Below, one piece after another: positions 7,232-7,985 of a stretch of 7,985 bases of DNA. The notes under the pieces are model-generated. The model was not told the origin of the DNA. It made no database searches and was given only the letters and a program-made list of their open reading frames with translations. The stretch comes from an uncultured Gammaproteobacteria bacterium (GTDB lineage Bacteria > Pseudomonadota > Gammaproteobacteria > Ga0077536): the NCBI GenBank assembly GCA_903866355.1, contig CAIPNE010000295.1, positions 1 to 7,985 on the forward strand, in the 5' to 3' direction. Numbering within the stretch: the first letter of the stretch is position 1; every line of letters starts with the position of its first letter. A program made the translations under genes and the position numbers.

Positions 7232-7985
7232 CCACTCAAGCCACCCAGCAGCTGTCTGCCGAGCGCTTTGCTGGCCAACGTTGGGCCGTGTTCGGCTTGG
7301 GTGCTACCGGCTTGTCGCTAGCGCGCTATCTGGCGCCGCGCGTGGCCAAATTGTTGTGTCTGGACACCCGCGCCGACCCACCGGCACGTGCGGCCGTGAT
7401 GGCCATGTCAACTTCTATTGAATGCCGTTGCGGCACTTTACCGGCCGCCAGCCTTGCGGGTTTTGCCAACGTCGCGGTTAGTCCCGGCGTACCCCTAGAC
7501 CATCCAGCACTCCTCGCAGCGGTTGCCGCTGGGGCTGTTCTGGTGGGCGATGTTGAGCTTTTTCGGCAGGCCGCCGGCGCGCCCGTGCTGGGCATTACCG
7601 GCTCCAACGGCAAGAGCACGGTCACGACTTTGGTTTGGCGAATGCTCGAAGCCGCGGGCTCCACAGTGCAGGCGGGGGGTAATTTAGGCACCCCCGCATT
7701 GGATTTTCTCAGCCAGGCCATTCCTGATTATTACCTGCTGGAGTTGTCTAGTTTTCAGCTCGAGTTGTCCGGTTCGCTGGGCCTTGAAGTGGCTTGCCTG
7801 CTCAATCTCTCGGCCGACCATCTCGATCGCCACGGCAGCTTTGCGGCCTATTGCGCAGCCAAGGCCCGGATTCTCCTCGGCGCCAAGCAGTTGGTGCTCA
7901 ACGCCGATGACCCGGCGGTGGTGGCGCTCGCCCCGCCGGGTGCCGTTATCCACTGGGTGGGTTCGGATCCCGATAGCGCCGAGTA
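7228..7985 (+). CDS. murD: MurD, UDP-MurNAc-L-alanine:D-glutamate ligase (3' end outside window)
   Basis: MurD adds D-Glu to UDP-MurNAc-L-Ala in the cytoplasm, using ATP. The frame starts at the ATG overlapping the mraY stop (ATGA, 7228-7231) and stays open to the end of the window: 252 full codons, somewhat more than half of a typical 440-450 residue MurD. The N-terminal Rossmann-like UDP-binding domain shows VFGLGATGLS (G23, G25, G28) and VSPGVPLDHP. The central ATPase domain shows the P-loop GSNGKST (125-131, Lys129), GGNLGTPAL, ELSSFQLE (Glu172), NLSADHLDRHGS (from Asn193), and Lys212 in AKARIL, the expected carbamylated lysine. NADDP follows. The C-terminal ligand domain is not in the window. 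No Shine-Dalgarno is evident, so translation is probably coupled to mraY. The ELSSFQLE motif distinguishes MurD from MurC, MurE and MurF. Confidence 0.96.
   Translation, partial: MTTQATQQLSAERFAGQRWAVFGLGATGLSLARYLAPRVAKLLCLDTRADPPARAAVMAMSTSIECRCGTLPAASLAGFANVAVSPGVPLDHPALLAAVAAGAVLVGDVELFRQAAGAPVLGITGSNGKSTVTTLVWRMLEAAGSTVQAGGNLGTPALDFLSQAIPDYYLLELSSFQLELSGSLGLEVACLLNLSADHLDRHGSFAAYCAAKARILLGAKQLVLNADDPAVVALAPPGAVIHWVGSDPDSAE

Noticed and set aside
3653..7623. Three similar nucleotide stretches coding for G-x-N-G-K-(T/S)-T in murE, murF and murD.
   Set aside because: They are the shared P-loop of the Mur ligase superfamily, an ancient paralogy, not a DNA repeat.
1..7985. Search for an undescribed system, mobile element, CRISPR array, tRNA or terminator.
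   Set aside because: Every part of the window except 27 intergenic bases is covered by recognised dcw genes in their standard order, leaving no room for another locus.

Overview
This window is a stretch of the division and cell wall (dcw) cluster of a bacterium, most likely a gammaproteobacterium. It carries, all on the + strand and without a break, mraZ (5' end outside the window), rsmH (mraW), ftsL, ftsI, murE, murF, mraY and murD (3' end outside the window). This is the gene order of Escherichia coli and many other Gammaproteobacteria. MraY (360 aa, beginning MLMWLAEYL) and FtsI are close in length and motif layout to the gammaproteobacterial proteins as I recall them. Base composition is GC-rich (roughly 60% by eye) and looks uniform. 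I cannot name a genus.

Layout: the C-terminal part of MraZ, a transcriptional regulator of the cluster, fills 1-390. RsmH, the 16S rRNA C1402 N4-methyltransferase, starts with GTG four bases later (395-1306). FtsL (1303-1569), the small bitopic divisome protein, overlaps it by four bases. FtsI/PBP3 (1593-3305), the septal transpeptidase, follows after a 23-base gap, the largest in the window. Next come MurE (3302-4801), MurF (4794-6155), MraY (6149-7231) and the first 252 codons of MurD (7228 onward), each overlapping its upstream neighbour by 4 to 8 bases.

The genes form one pathway and one machine. MurD, MurE and MurF add D-Glu, meso-diaminopimelate (predicted from the DNPR motif of MurE) and D-Ala-D-Ala to the UDP-MurNAc peptide. 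MraY moves the product onto undecaprenyl phosphate to make lipid I. FtsI crosslinks the resulting peptidoglycan at the septum, and FtsL belongs to the FtsQLB complex that activates FtsWI. The tight overlaps point to one polycistronic mRNA with translational coupling. The cluster promoter and the MraZ binding repeats would lie upstream of the window, and I see no terminator inside it.

I found no mobile element, RNA gene, CRISPR array or unexplained gene-free stretch, and no evidence for a new system. The points worth a second look are small: residue changes in otherwise well conserved motifs of FtsI, MurE and MurF, and an unresolved start for ftsI, where a CTG overlaps the ftsL stop codon.
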